Of a stretch of 54,790 nucleotides of DNA, positions 7,742 to 16,333 are shown piece by piece. The position numbers and the translations under genes were made by a program. The stretch's first letter is position 1; each line of letters opens with the position of its first letter. The stretch is from Terriglobales bacterium. GTDB lineage: Bacteria > Acidobacteriota > Terriglobia > Terriglobales > Acidobacteriaceae. The DNA is taken from assembly GCA_015655585.1 (NCBI GenBank), contig JAATEV010000036.1, positions 1 through 54,790 on the forward strand, read 5' to 3'. The notes beneath the pieces were generated by a model, which saw only the letters and a program-made list of their open reading frames with translations, was not told the DNA's origin and ran no database searches.

Positions 7742-8908
7742 TCAGGGAACGATGGGACGGAGGCGGGCTATGCGGCCTCGCTCGCCTACGACGAAGGGCA
7801 GGGCGAGGGCGTTCCAGCCGTGGTCGGAGTTGGCGGGGTCGCTGGCGGAAGTCTGCAAGGGATGCCAGTTTTTGCCTCCGTCGGTGGAGATGTCGGTACC
7901 GTTGGGGCCTACGGTGATCCAGAGTTTTCGTTTGGCGTCGTAGGCGATGGCGGAGCGGAAGCCGTGAGGCGGGGTGGCGGGGGCTTGCCAGGTTTTGCCT
8001 CCGTCGGTGGACCAGGCGGCGTTGTAGGTGGTGGCGTTGGGTTTGGTGTAGTCTCCGCCTACGGCGATGCCCTGTTTGGCGTTGCGGAAGTGGATGGAGA
8101 AGACGCCGGAGGCCTCGCCGGGGTCGGGCCGGGTGAGGGGAGTGGTGTCGGTGATCTGCCAGTCGATCCAGGGGATGCCGCAGGAGTGGGAGACGATCTC
8201 CATGGCTCCGGCGCAGGAGATGGCCTGGAAGGCTGCTGCCTTGTTGGCGGGGCGGGAGTAGAGGCGTCGGCGGAAGATGCGGCCGCGGCCGGTGCCCATC
8301 CAGAGCCAGCCGTCGGCGGAGGTGGCGTTGGAGTTGCTGGCGGCGAAGAAGCCCTCGCGGGCCACGGGCATGAGATTTTTGCCGGGGGCGTGGGATTCGG
8401 GATCGGTGATGGGGGCCCAGGTCTGGCCGCCGTCGTGGGTGACGCGGAGGCGGAGGGCGAAGTCGCCCGCGAAGCCGGTGGCGGGGTCGCCGAAGAGGAT
8501 GCCGTTGCTGGGGTCGAGGAAGTAGATGGCGTCCCAGAAGCCCTCTTTTTCGGGGTTGGAGAAGAGGAGCTTCCATGTCTGGCAGCCGTCGGTGGTCTTG
8601 TAGATGCGGGAGAGGTCGCCGGTGCCGGAAGACATGACGATGGCGGTGTCTTTGTCGAAGGCCTGGAGGCCGCGGAAGTCGAGGCGCTCGGCGTTGGGAG
8701 GGACGGGGCAGGTCTGCCAGGTGTTGCCGTCGTCTACGCTGCGGAGGACGGTGCCGCGCGTGCCGGAGGCCCAGACGGCTCTGCCGCCGGGGTTGGAGAC
8801 GCCGCGGAGGCTGGCGGTGGAGTGGGAGTCTTTGAGATCCCATTGGGCCTGGGCGGTTGCCAGAGCCAGAGCGCAGAGGACTGCGGTAAGGAGGGTCTTC
8901 GGGGGCAT
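7742..8908 (-). CDS. Secreted BNR/Asp-box beta-propeller (Ycf48/HCF136-like)
   Basis: A 388-residue protein with signal peptide MPPKTLLTAVLCALALATAQA. Asp-box motifs of the S-x-D-x-G-x-T-W type recur along the chain: SVDDGNTWQTC, TTDGCQTWKLL, THDGGQTWAPI, STDGGKTWQAP and STDGGKNWHPL. They give a sialidase-like propeller of the kind annotated as photosystem II stability factor-like or oxidoreductase in non-phototrophs. The catalytic Arg triad and Tyr/Glu of true sialidases are not evident, so a binding or assembly role is likelier than hydrolysis. It stands alone, 127 bp downstream-facing of the start of the 663-residue secreted protein gene and on the same strand. Confidence 0.85.
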   Translation of the reverse strand: MPPKTLLTAVLCALALATAQAQWDLKDSHSTASLRGVSNPGGRAVWASGTRGTVLRSVDDGNTWQTCPVPPNAERLDFRGLQAFDKDTAIVMSSGTGDLSRIYKTTDGCQTWKLLFSNPEKEGFWDAIYFLDPSNGILFGDPATGFAGDFALRLRVTHDGGQTWAPITDPESHAPGKNLMPVAREGFFAASNSNATSADGWLWMGTGRGRIFRRRLYSRPANKAAAFQAISCAGAMEIVSHSCGIPWIDWQITDTTPLTRPDPGEASGVFSIHFRNAKQGIAVGGDYTKPNATTYNAAWSTDGGKTWQAPATPPHGFRSAIAYDAKRKLWITVGPNGTDISTDGGKNWHPLQTSASDPANSDHGWNALALPFVVGERGRIARLRPIVP

Positions 8909-8941
8909 GGTCTTTTGTATCGCAGATGTGGCTGGGGTAGG

Positions 8942-9345
8942 AAGGCGTAACGGTGATCAAAGGGATAAAGACTGATAAAGGCTGATTTTTTAAGGAGCGA
9001 CCGCGGATTTTGGGATTTTCGCGGATAAAGGCAAAGGCGGGATTTAAGACAAAAGCAAGGGCAAGAACAAATGTGGATTCCTTTCGGGAATGACAAATAA
9101 AAACAGGCAACAGCAAAAGCGAGGTTTATAGGTCTGGATAAGGCATGGGGTGAGAAGCGGATTTCTCCGCTACGCAGCGCGATGAGACTGCGCTGCTTCG
9201 GTCGAAATGACGGGGTTGGGGTGGTGGGATCAGTGGAAAGGCAGCAACAACAGCAGACGCGGATTCCCTTCGGGAATGACAGACAAAAACAGGCAACGGC
9301 AAAAACTATGGCTTTCGTTGAGCTATTGAGATGTGTGGATTTGGA
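8942..9345. repeat. Mosaic of dispersed intergenic repeats (gene-free stretch)
   Basis: Most of the 503-bp gap between the BNR gene and the Spy-like gene is built of modules found elsewhere in the window. 8944-8966 is identical over 23 bases to 54438-54460, and the following accgcggatttt...cgcggataaa segment is shared with 54502-54523. Two copies of a module with gattcccttcgggaatgaca then acaggcaac lie at 9077-9114 and 9261-9300; a third is at 54727-54766. 9172-9211 matches 1159-1197. The ttcccttcgggaa core is a small palindrome. Reading frames across this area are repeat-derived and not supported as genes. Confidence 0.8.
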
Positions 9346-9411
9346 TGGTGAAAAAAGAACGGGCATCGGAGCTGGCCGTCCGATGCCCGTGGGGTTAGAT
9401 GTTGTGTTCGG

Positions 9412-9981
9412 TTACTTCATGCCCTCGCCGCCGCCTCCGGGGCCTGTGGGCGCTCCGGGGCCGCCTGGGTGGTGGTCCATCATGTTCGTGCGATGGTTGC
9501 GCTCCTCTTCCTGAAGACGCGTCCACTGATCGGGGGTGAGGAGGTTGCGGATGCCGAGGAGCATCTTGGCCGTGGCCTTTTCCAGCTCGGCGCGCGCCTG
9601 GGCGGTCTGGTCGATCTGGGCCAGAATCTTGTTGGTGTCAGGCGGATTGGCCGAGAGCATGGGGCGCATCTGAAACTCCTGCTTTTGCAGGGCGGAGCGG
9701 AGCTCCATGAGCTGAGGACGGCTCTGCTGAAGGATCTCGTCCATCTGCTTCTGCTGGTCGGGCGTGAGGTTGAGCTTCTGGATCAGATCCGGGTTATGCC
9801 ACCACATGCCCGGAGGTCCGAGGTGGAAGCCGGGGCCGCCGGGGCCTCCCCAGGCGGAATGCGGACCGCCACCAGCTCTGCCGGGGCCTCCCTGCGGGGG
9901 GCCGGAGGGTTGCTGGGCCAAGGCCAGAGGTCCGGTAAGGGTTGCAAACAGGACGAGCGAAAGGAGAGATTTGACGTTCAT
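9412..9981 (-). CDS. Spy/CpxP-family periplasmic protein (LTxxQ motifs)
   Basis: A 189-residue exported protein with signal peptide (MNVKSLLSLVLFATLTGPLALA). It has a Gly/Pro-rich N-terminal segment, then a helical core with two LTxxQ signatures, LNLTPDQQKQM (about residue 72) and LLTPDQWTRLQ (about 147). This is the hallmark of Spy/CpxP chaperones and of the metal-sensor CnrX/ZraP relatives. The C-terminus is Gly/Pro-rich with His and Met residues that might bind metal, though this is only suggestive. It is the third gene of a tight operon (2 bp after the anti-sigma stop, with a Shine-Dalgarno AAGGA inside the preceding gene's end), so it probably senses or buffers the envelope stress that the sigma factor answers. 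Confidence 0.85.
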   Translation of the reverse strand: MNVKSLLSLVLFATLTGPLALAQQPSGPPQGGPGRAGGGPHSAWGGPGGPGFHLGPPGMWWHNPDLIQKLNLTPDQQKQMDEILQQSRPQLMELRSALQKQEFQMRPMLSANPPDTNKILAQIDQTAQARAELEKATAKMLLGIRNLLTPDQWTRLQEEERNHRTNMMDHHPGGPGAPTGPGGGGEGMK

Positions 9982-9983
9982 GG

Positions 9984-10502
9984 TTAGTTGTTCCTTTGAA
10001 GAGGTGAAGATTCCGTAGAAGCTACCTGGGCCGTGGGGTCGGCCAGCGGCTGCATGGGCGCGGGAACGTCGGCGAAGACCTGCTGGTCGATATCTTCAAG
10101 CAGGGCCTCGTCGGACTCGGCGGCATGGGGGGCGGAAAAGTGGAGCGTGGTCGTCGTGGCCATAGTGGGCTCGGGAGCAGGCTGACGATGCAGCGTGAAG
10201 GGCAGGCTGGTGACGACGAGCAGCGCGGCGGCCACAGCCCAATAAAGCGGCTGCATAAGGTAGCGGTGCGGCGGGGCGATGGAGGCCGGGCGCACGACGA
10301 CCGGGACAGCGATCTGGCTGGCGTAGGAGCTGGTGGCCTCGCGGAAGATCGCGAGCGATTCGCGGAGGTTTTCAAACTCAGCCGCGCAGGTGTGGCAGGC
10401 GTGAAGGTGCTCCTGCACGATGGTGGAGCCCGCCGCTTCGGGGGAGGACGAGTCGGCGAGGAGAAGGTCGCAGAGCTGCTCGTGGGTGAGGTGGAGGTTC
10501 AT
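9984..10502 (-). CDS. Zinc-finger-type anti-sigma factor, membrane-anchored
   Basis: A 172-residue protein with the anti-sigma zinc-binding pattern near the N-terminus: a His in the first helix region, then HLHACHTCAAEF around residues 31-42 (H-x3-C-x2-C). This is the ZAS-domain signature that clamps ECF sigma factors. One transmembrane segment follows (about 90-108, LYWAVAAALLVVTSLPFTL), then a roughly 60-residue periplasmic tail rich in Ala, Thr and Asp. Its ATG overlaps the sigma-factor stop (ATGA), the standard arrangement for a cognate sigma/anti-sigma pair that needs matched stoichiometry. The signal it releases on is unknown; the downstream Spy-like protein is the obvious candidate partner. 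Confidence 0.85.
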   Translation of the reverse strand: MNLHLTHEQLCDLLLADSSSPEAAGSTIVQEHLHACHTCAAEFENLRESLAIFREATSSYASQIAVPVVVRPASIAPPHRYLMQPLYWAVAAALLVVTSLPFTLHRQPAPEPTMATTTTLHFSAPHAAESDEALLEDIDQQVFADVPAPMQPLADPTAQVASTESSPLQRNN

Positions 10503-11092
10503 TGGTCTTCCTTTTGCATGGCACTGTGGCGAGCACGGATGGCGGCCAAAGCGCGGTAGAGATGAGTTTTGACGGTACTGACGGGCAGACCGGTGATGTC
10601 GGCGATCTCGGAGAGCTCAAGCTCCTCGATGAATCGCAGGAGAAAGACGTTCCGCTGGCGCTCGGAGAGCTGAGCCACGCTCTCCCAGACGAGGGTTAGC
10701 TGCTCGTTGGCGATGAGGCGCGATTCGAGCGAGCTGTCGCGGTGGGGGATGTGGGAGGAGACGTCGGAGACATCGACGGCAGTCTCGGAGACGCGCTTCC
10801 AGAATCGGAAACGGTCGGTACGGGTGTGGTCGCGGACGAGGTTGAGGGCTATCCGCATGAGCCAGGTGGAGATGGAACAGTCGCCGCGGAAGCTGGCGCG
10901 GGCGTTCCAGGCGCGCAGGAAGGTGTCCTGCGTCAACGATTGGGCGGCATCGCGGTCGCGTATCGAGGCCAAGTGGAAGCGGAAGATGCGCTGCTCGTAG
11001 GTGGCGACGATCGAGTCCATGTCGTCCAGCGGGGAGGCGAGGGTCTGCTGGCTGATGGGTAGAGTCTCCGAGATGATGGCTTCCGAGGGCAT
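10499..11092 (-). CDS. ECF-type RNA polymerase sigma factor
   Basis: A 197-residue sigma-70 family group 4 factor. Region 2 spans about residues 25-95 (YEQRIFRFHLASIRDRDAA, then QDTFLRAWNARASFRG and the helix STWLMRIALNLVRDHTR, which contacts the -10 element). Region 4 spans about 135-190 (LSERQRNVFLLRFIEELE and GLPVSTVKTHLYRALA, the helix-turn-helix for -35 binding). There is no C-terminal sensing extension. I chose the ATG at 11092 because AAAAGG lies about 9 bases before it; an upstream in-frame ATG at 11113 is possible, and longer starts would run into coaD's upstream region. It is co-operonic with its anti-sigma factor by a 4-base overlap. Confidence 0.92.
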   Translation of the reverse strand: MPSEAIISETLPISQQTLASPLDDMDSIVATYEQRIFRFHLASIRDRDAAQSLTQDTFLRAWNARASFRGDCSISTWLMRIALNLVRDHTRTDRFRFWKRVSETAVDVSDVSSHIPHRDSSLESRLIANEQLTLVWESVAQLSERQRNVFLLRFIEELELSEIADITGLPVSTVKTHLYRALAAIRARHSAMQKEDQ

Positions 11093-11216
11093 GGTTAGAA
11101 ACCTTTTCCGCATTGGATGCGGCTTATAGAAAGAGACGGACTGGGGTGCCGGGAAGACTACAGAAATCGCGGAATTTATCTTTTTTCGAGGTTGGGGCGG
11201 TATTCTGCTGAGAGCC

Positions 11217-11717
11217 ATGCATACTGTCAAAGCGATCTACCCGGGCACCTTCGATCCTCTTACCAACGGCCACCTCGACCTGATTGCTCGGGGGGCGAAG
11301 ATTGTAGATGAGCTGGTGGTGGCGATTCTGCGGAATTCGGAGAAGGGCGCGCCGCTGTTTACGGTGCCGGAGCGGGAGGAGATGATCCGGGAGGCGACGC
11401 AGGGGTTCGGGAATGTGTCGGTGATTACGTTCAACGGGCTGCTGGTGGACTGCGCGCGGCAGCAGGGGGCGAAGGCGGTGCTGCGGGGGATTCGGGCGAT
11501 CAGCGACTACGAGTACGAGTTCCAGATGGCGATGATGAACCGGAAGCTCGATCCGGAGCTGGAGACGCTGTTCATGATGCCGGCGGAAAAGTACACGTAT
11601 GTGAGCTCTCGATTGATTAAAGGAGTGTTCCAACTGGGGGGGGACGTCTCGGCGCTGGTGCCTCCGCTGGTGATGGAGCGATTGAAAGCAAAGGTGCCTA
11701 ACCGCAGCGACTCCTGA
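11217..11717 (+). CDS. coaD: Phosphopantetheine adenylyltransferase
   Basis: A 166-residue enzyme of coenzyme A synthesis that adenylates 4'-phosphopantetheine to dephospho-CoA. The nucleotidyltransferase motif YPGTFDPLTNGHLDLIARG (residues 8-26) carries the T/HxGH-type signature, and the C-terminal ISSTAV-like motif is present as YVSSRLIKGV. The segment GIRAISDYEYEFQMAMMN is diagnostic of CoaD. Length is as expected. It is divergent from the sigma factor, with 124 bp between the starts, and the aminotransferase follows 51 bp downstream. Confidence 0.97.
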   Translation: MHTVKAIYPGTFDPLTNGHLDLIARGAKIVDELVVAILRNSEKGAPLFTVPEREEMIREATQGFGNVSVITFNGLLVDCARQQGAKAVLRGIRAISDYEYEFQMAMMNRKLDPELETLFMMPAEKYTYVSSRLIKGVFQLGGDVSALVPPLVMERLKAKVPNRSDS

Positions 11718-11768
11718 GATTCTCGTCAGCGGCTTTATCTCGGTGACCAAATCTGACACACTAGAGAC

Positions 11769-12965
11769 ATGACCACTGCAACTGCTACGAAGATCTTTGC
11801 GGATCGTATCGGACGTATCGAAGTTTCGGCGACGATGGCGATTACGGCGGCGGCGCTGAAGTTGAAGTCCGAGGGCGTAAACCTGGCGGACTTTGGCGCG
11901 GGCGAGCCTCATTTCTCAACCCCGAGGCACATCAAGGATGCTGCCATCGAGGCGATTGAGAAGAACTTTACCCGGTATACGAACGTGGCCGGTGTGCCTG
12001 AGGTCCGCAAGGCCATTGTGGACCGTCATGCGTGCGACTTCGGCTCGAACTATACGCCGGAGGAGTGCGTGTTCACGACGGGCGGCAAGCTGGCGCTGTT
12101 CAATGCGATCCAGGTGCTGGTCGATCACGGCGACGAGGTGATTCTGCCGGTCCCTTACTGGGTCTCGTTCAAGGACATCATCCAGTATGCGGGCGGCATC
12201 CCGGTCTACGTGCAGAGCAAGGAAGAAGAGAACTTCCGGGTGACGGCGCAGATGATCGAGGCGGCGATTACGCCGAAGACGAAGGCGATCATTCTGAATA
12301 CGCCGTCGAACCCCTCGGGCGCGGTGGTTTCGCCGGAGGACCTGGAGGCGATTGTACGGCTGGCGCATAAGCACGGCATCTATGTGCTGCTGGACGAGTG
12401 CTATGTGTACCTGAACTTTACGGGACAGATCGTCAGCGGCGGTTCGTTTACGGACTGCAAGGAGCATGTGGTGATTCTGGGGTCGCTCTCGAAGACCTAT
12501 GCGATGACGGGCTGGAGAGCCGGGTTCGCGCTGGGGCCGAAGGCGATTATTGCGGCGATGAACAAGCTGCAATCGCAGAGCACGTCGAACGCGGCGAGCA
12601 TGGTGCAGCGGGCCTCGATTGCGGCGGTGAGCGGATCGCAGGATTGCGTTGCGGAGATGCGCGCCGACTACATCAAGCTGCGCGACCGGGTGCTGGAAGG
12701 GTTCAAGACGATTCCGGGTCTTACGTGCACGGTGCCGCAGGGCGCGTTCTACGTGTATCCGAATGTGAAGAACTTTATCGGCAAGGGTGGGATCACGTCG
12801 GCGACCGACCTGGCGGCGAAGCTGTTGAGCGAGGCGCATGTGGTGGTGGTTCCGGGCGAGGCCTTTGGAACGACGGAACATATTCGACTGTCGTATGCGG
12901 TCTCCCACGACGTTGTGGATGAAGGCGTGAAGCGGATGCGGGAATACTTCGCTAAGCTAGGGTAG
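11769..12965 (+). CDS. Class I PLP-dependent aspartate-type aminotransferase
   Basis: A 398-residue fold-type I aminotransferase of the subgroup Ib AspAT kind (transfers the amino group between aspartate and 2-oxoglutarate; related members use prephenate or other acids). Visible motifs are NLADFGAGEPHFSTP near residue 37, the cofactor-binding TTGGKLALFNA (about 99), NTPSNPSGAV (about 178), DECYVYL (about 208) and the PLP lysine in SLSKTYAMTGWRAGF (about 242). The C-terminal substrate arginine lies in the IRLSYA segment. It ends just before a strong terminator hairpin at 12984-13010, so it is the last gene of its transcript. The exact substrate is not settled by sequence. Confidence 0.93.
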   Translation: MTTATATKIFADRIGRIEVSATMAITAAALKLKSEGVNLADFGAGEPHFSTPRHIKDAAIEAIEKNFTRYTNVAGVPEVRKAIVDRHACDFGSNYTPEECVFTTGGKLALFNAIQVLVDHGDEVILPVPYWVSFKDIIQYAGGIPVYVQSKEEENFRVTAQMIEAAITPKTKAIILNTPSNPSGAVVSPEDLEAIVRLAHKHGIYVLLDECYVYLNFTGQIVSGGSFTDCKEHVVILGSLSKTYAMTGWRAGFALGPKAIIAAMNKLQSQSTSNAASMVQRASIAAVSGSQDCVAEMRADYIKLRDRVLEGFKTIPGLTCTVPQGAFYVYPNVKNFIGKGGITSATDLAAKLLSEAHVVVVPGEAFGTTEHIRLSYAVSHDVVDEGVKRMREYFAKLG

Positions 12966-12983
12966 ATGTTGATTTGAGGAAAT

Positions 12984-13010
12984 GGCCGTACTGATCTTGT
13001 CAGTACGGCC
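12984..13010 (+). terminator. Intrinsic terminator after the aminotransferase gene
   Basis: A perfect 11-bp stem (ggccgtactga / tcagtacggcc) with a 5-base loop lies 18 bp after the stop. The following bases, ttctaat, are only moderately T-rich. It separates the aminotransferase from the mannose-nucleotide genes. Confidence 0.75.
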
Positions 13011-13031
13011 TTCTAATCTAAACGGAGCTCT

Positions 13032-14180
13032 ATGCCTACAGGGAGTAGTAAAACGGAGCAGCATTTTGCTCCAGTGATTCTGGCCGGAGGAAGTGGGACG
13101 CGGTTCTGGCCTCGCAGCCGTAGAAAGCTGGCGAAACAGGTGCTCGCGCTGGACGGCGAGCGCACGATGATTCAGCAGACGGTGGAGCGTTTGTCGCCGC
13201 TGACAGAGCCGACGGACATCTGGGTGATTACGAATGAGCTGCTGGCGGAGTTGATCTCGGAGCAACTGCCGGAGATCTCCAAGGAGCACATTCTCAGCGA
13301 GCCGGCGGCGCGGAATACCGCTCCGGCTTGTGCGCTGGCTGCTATTTTGCTGGAGAAGACTGCTCCGGAGACTGTGCTGGGAATCTTTCCCTCGGACCAC
13401 GTGGTGAAGGACCAGACACGGTTCGCGGAGGTGATTCGCGCCGGGGTGGAGCTGGCGGCGGGGGGAAGCAGGATTGTGGTGATTGGCGTTCCGCCTACGC
13501 GTCCTGAGACCGGGTATGGGTATATCGAGCTGGGCGCGTCGGTCGATTCGGCAAGCGGGGTTGCTGTCCGGCGGGTGAAGCGGTTTACGGAGAAGCCGCA
13601 CCGGGCTCTGGCGGAGGAGTTTCTGGCCTCGGGAAACTATGCGTGGAACGGCGGGATTTTTCTGTGGAGCGCGAAGACGCTGGTGGAGGCGATCCGAGAA
13701 CACTGCTCGGCGATGGCTCCGCTGCTGGAGGAGATCGCGGCCGCTTATGGAACGCCGGAGTTCGAGCGGGTGTTCGCGGAGGTTTATCCGAAGTGCGAGA
13801 ACATCAGCATCGACTATGCGGTGCTGGAGCCTCGTTCGGCACGGGGAGAGAGGGGAGCGGAGATCTACTGCCTGCCGGGAGATTTCGGCTGGAACGACCT
13901 TGGATGCTGGGACGCGCTGCATGAGCACGCCTCGGGATGCAAGCCGGATGAGGAGTCCAAGCCGAACGTGGTGGAGGGCGATGACCCGCTGTGCATCTCG
14001 ATCGATTCGTGCGGGAACTATGTGAACGCTCCGGGGAAGGTGGTTGCGCTGGTTGGGGTGATGAACCTGGTGGTGGTGCAGACGAAGGACGCGTTGCTGA
14101 TTACGACGCGGGAGCGCTCGCAGGATGTGGGCAAGGTAGTTGCAGAACTGAAAGCTGCTGGACGGGACGACTTGATTTAA
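13032..14180 (+). CDS. manC: Mannose-1-phosphate guanylyltransferase
   Basis: A 382-residue GDP-mannose pyrophosphorylase that makes GDP-mannose from GTP and mannose 1-phosphate. The nucleotide-binding signature VILAGGSGTRFWPRSR (residues 15-30) with a downstream Lys (AKQVLALDGE) and the catalytic-site motif FTEKP (about 187) are clear, as is NYAWNGGIFLW (about 203). Bacterial ManC is often a fusion with a cupin phosphomannose isomerase of about 470 residues; here the isomerase half is absent, so this is the short, single-function form. A phosphohexomutase follows after 13 bp, which would supply mannose 1-phosphate, consistent with polysaccharide or lipopolysaccharide sugar supply. Confidence 0.93.
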   Translation: MPTGSSKTEQHFAPVILAGGSGTRFWPRSRRKLAKQVLALDGERTMIQQTVERLSPLTEPTDIWVITNELLAELISEQLPEISKEHILSEPAARNTAPACALAAILLEKTAPETVLGIFPSDHVVKDQTRFAEVIRAGVELAAGGSRIVVIGVPPTRPETGYGYIELGASVDSASGVAVRRVKRFTEKPHRALAEEFLASGNYAWNGGIFLWSAKTLVEAIREHCSAMAPLLEEIAAAYGTPEFERVFAEVYPKCENISIDYAVLEPRSARGERGAEIYCLPGDFGWNDLGCWDALHEHASGCKPDEESKPNVVEGDDPLCISIDSCGNYVNAPGKVVALVGVMNLVVVQTKDALLITTRERSQDVGKVVAELKAAGRDDLI

Positions 14181-14193
14181 CGCCGGATTCAGG

Positions 14194-15651
14194 ATGAGTG
14201 ATCAAACTATGGATGAGATGAAGACGGTAGTTAAATTTGGCACGGACGGCTGGCGCGGGATTATTGCCGACGACTTTACGTATGCCAATGTGCGGGTGGC
14301 CGCGGCAGCGATTGCGAACTATGTGCTGGAGCATGAGGATGCTTCGGCTGGAGTTTGCATTGGGTATGACACGCGGTTCGGGTCGCGATCGTTTGCGAAG
14401 ATCGTGGCGGAGGTGATGTCGGGGGCGGGGATTCCGGTGGCCCTGGCGGTGGAGATTACGCCTACTCCAGCTCTCTCGTTCGCGGTGCGCGAGCGCAAGG
14501 CCGCGGGCGGGGTGATGATTACGTCGAGCCATAATCCGGCGGAGTGGAACGGCGTGAAGTACAAGGCCAGCTATGGCGGGTCGGGCAAGCCTTCGATCAT
14601 GACAGCGATTGAGGGGTATCTGGGCAAGCCTCTGCGGAAGGCTGAGGCTCCGGCGGCGGTGGAGACGGTGGACTTTGCGCCGGAGTACATTGCGGCGATC
14701 GCGCGGTTTGTCGATCTGGAGGCGATTCGTGCGTCCGGGTATAAGTTCCTGATCGACTGCATGTATGGCGCGGGTCGCGGGGTGGTTGCGGGGATCTTTG
14801 CGAAGGCCGGGGTGCCGTTTGTGGAGATGCGGAACGAGATCAACCCAGCGTTCCCGGGGATCAATCCGGAGCCGATTCTGCCGCATATTCACGCGACGCA
14901 GCTTGCGGTGGTGGCGGAGAAGTGCGACGCGGGGATGATTACGGACGGCGATGCGGACCGCATTGGCGCGGTGGACGAGCATGGCAATGTGGTGGACGCG
15001 CACAAGATTTTCGCGGTGATTCTGAAGTGGCTGCTGGAGAGGAAGAAGTGGCCGGGCGATGTGACGCGAGCGTTCAACACGACGAAGATGCTGGACCGCA
15101 TCTGCGCGAAGTATGGGCGGACGCTGCATGAGCATGGGATCGGGTTCAAGTATGTCTGCGACCTGATGCTGGAGAAGGACATTCTGATCGGCGGCGAGGA
15201 GTCGGGTGGAATCGGGATCAGTCGGCATTTGCCGGAGCGCGACGGGATGCTGAACTCGCTGCTGCTGGCGAATGTGATGGCGGACGAGAAGAAGACGCTG
15301 GGGGAGCTGGTGGCGGCGTTGCAGGAGGAGTTTGGCGAGCACCAGTATGGGCGCATCGATATGCATATCGATGAGGCACTGAAGCAGTCGGCGATTGCTC
15401 GGGCGAAGGCGGGCGTTGCGGACATTGCGGGGCTGAAGGTGCTGCGCGTCGAGACGATGGACGGGATTAAATTTTTCCTGGAGAACCCGGATTGCGCTTC
15501 GAAGCCGAATGCAGCGGAGACTTGGCTGCTGTTACGGGCTTCGGGGACGGAGCCGCTGCTGCGGGTGTATTGCGAGAGCTGCTCGGTGGAGTCGGTGGAG
15601 AAGGTGCTGAAGGCGGCGGAGAGCTTTGTGATGCAGGGGAGTGCGGCTTGA
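14194..15651 (+). CDS. Phosphoglucomutase/phosphomannomutase family protein
   Basis: A 485-residue alpha-D-phosphohexomutase that interconverts sugar 6- and 1-phosphates through a phosphoserine. All four family loops are visible: the catalytic serine loop TSSHNPAEWNGVK (about residues 110-122), the metal loop TDGDADRIGAV (about 250), the sugar-specificity loop GGEESGGIG (about 335) and the phosphate-binding loop RASGTEPLLRVY (about 450). The order of domains and length are normal. GEESGG is compatible with glucose and mannose substrates. The position directly after manC argues for phosphomannomutase activity, but phosphoglucomutase cannot be excluded. Its TGA overlaps the next ATG. Confidence 0.92.
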   Translation: MSDQTMDEMKTVVKFGTDGWRGIIADDFTYANVRVAAAAIANYVLEHEDASAGVCIGYDTRFGSRSFAKIVAEVMSGAGIPVALAVEITPTPALSFAVRERKAAGGVMITSSHNPAEWNGVKYKASYGGSGKPSIMTAIEGYLGKPLRKAEAPAAVETVDFAPEYIAAIARFVDLEAIRASGYKFLIDCMYGAGRGVVAGIFAKAGVPFVEMRNEINPAFPGINPEPILPHIHATQLAVVAEKCDAGMITDGDADRIGAVDEHGNVVDAHKIFAVILKWLLERKKWPGDVTRAFNTTKMLDRICAKYGRTLHEHGIGFKYVCDLMLEKDILIGGEESGGIGISRHLPERDGMLNSLLLANVMADEKKTLGELVAALQEEFGEHQYGRIDMHIDEALKQSAIARAKAGVADIAGLKVLRVETMDGIKFFLENPDCASKPNAAETWLLLRASGTEPLLRVYCESCSVESVEKVLKAAESFVMQGSAA

Positions 15652-16331
15652 TGGGGCAGACTGGCGTTACGAATGTTACGAGCGTTACGACTAATGGAAT
15701 GCTGTTCGACATGGATGGGGTGCTGATCAGCTCGATTGGGTCGGTGGTGCGGTGCTGGAGACGGTGGGCGGTGATGTATGGCGTACCGGATGCGGAGAAC
15801 TACGAGGTTCCGCATGGCAAGAGGGCGATCGATATTGTGAAGGCTCTGCGGCCGGACATTGACCCAGCGGAAGGGCTGCGGGTGATCGAGGACATGGAGC
15901 TGGAGGACGTTGCCGACCTGAAGGTGCTGCCGGGAGTGAAGGCGCTGCTGGAGAGCTTGCCGCAGGACCGGTGGGCGATTGTGACCTCGGCTACGAAGCG
16001 GTTAATGCTGGGACGGCTCAAGGTGGCGGGGCTGCCGATTCCGGAGAGGATCATCAGCGGCGATATGGTGGAGCGGGGCAAGCCGGATCCGGAGCCTTAC
16101 CGGCGCGGCGCGGAGCTGCTGGGACTGACGCCGGAGGAGTGTTTGGTGGTGGAGGACGCTCCGCCGGGCGTGGGGGCCGGGGTTGCGGCGGGCTCGCGGG
16201 TGCTGGGCGTGCTGGGGACGCACTCGCTGGAGGAGCTGCATGAGGCGGAGTGGGTGGTGCGGTCGCTGGAGGATGTTACGGTGGCGGCTGGGGCGGCGGG
16301 GTTGGAGCTGCGGTTTACTTCGTTGCGGTAG
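15651..16331 (+). CDS. HAD-superfamily sugar-phosphatase-like hydrolase
   Basis: A 226-residue haloacid dehalogenase-type phosphatase of subfamily I (beta-phosphoglucomutase/phosphoglycolate phosphatase group). Motif I is LFDMDGVLIS (nucleophile Asp, about residue 20), motif II is the Thr/Ser in AIVTSATKR, motif III is the Lys of RGKPDPEPY, and motif IV is VVEDAPPGVGAG. A helical cap sits between motifs I and II. The start was set at the ATG that shares one base with the mutase stop (TGATG); an upstream frame extension is only the mutase read out of frame. A sugar 1- or 6-phosphate substrate is a reasonable guess from its neighbours but not shown. Confidence 0.88.
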   Translation: MGQTGVTNVTSVTTNGMLFDMDGVLISSIGSVVRCWRRWAVMYGVPDAENYEVPHGKRAIDIVKALRPDIDPAEGLRVIEDMELEDVADLKVLPGVKALLESLPQDRWAIVTSATKRLMLGRLKVAGLPIPERIISGDMVERGKPDPEPYRRGAELLGLTPEECLVVEDAPPGVGAGVAAGSRVLGVLGTHSLEELHEAEWVVRSLEDVTVAAGAAGLELRFTSLR

Positions 16332-16333
16332 GG

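Noticed and set aside
9182..9514. Open frames crossing the intergenic repeats and the Spy-like gene
   Set aside because: The frame is composed of dispersed repeat modules and antisense of a real gene.
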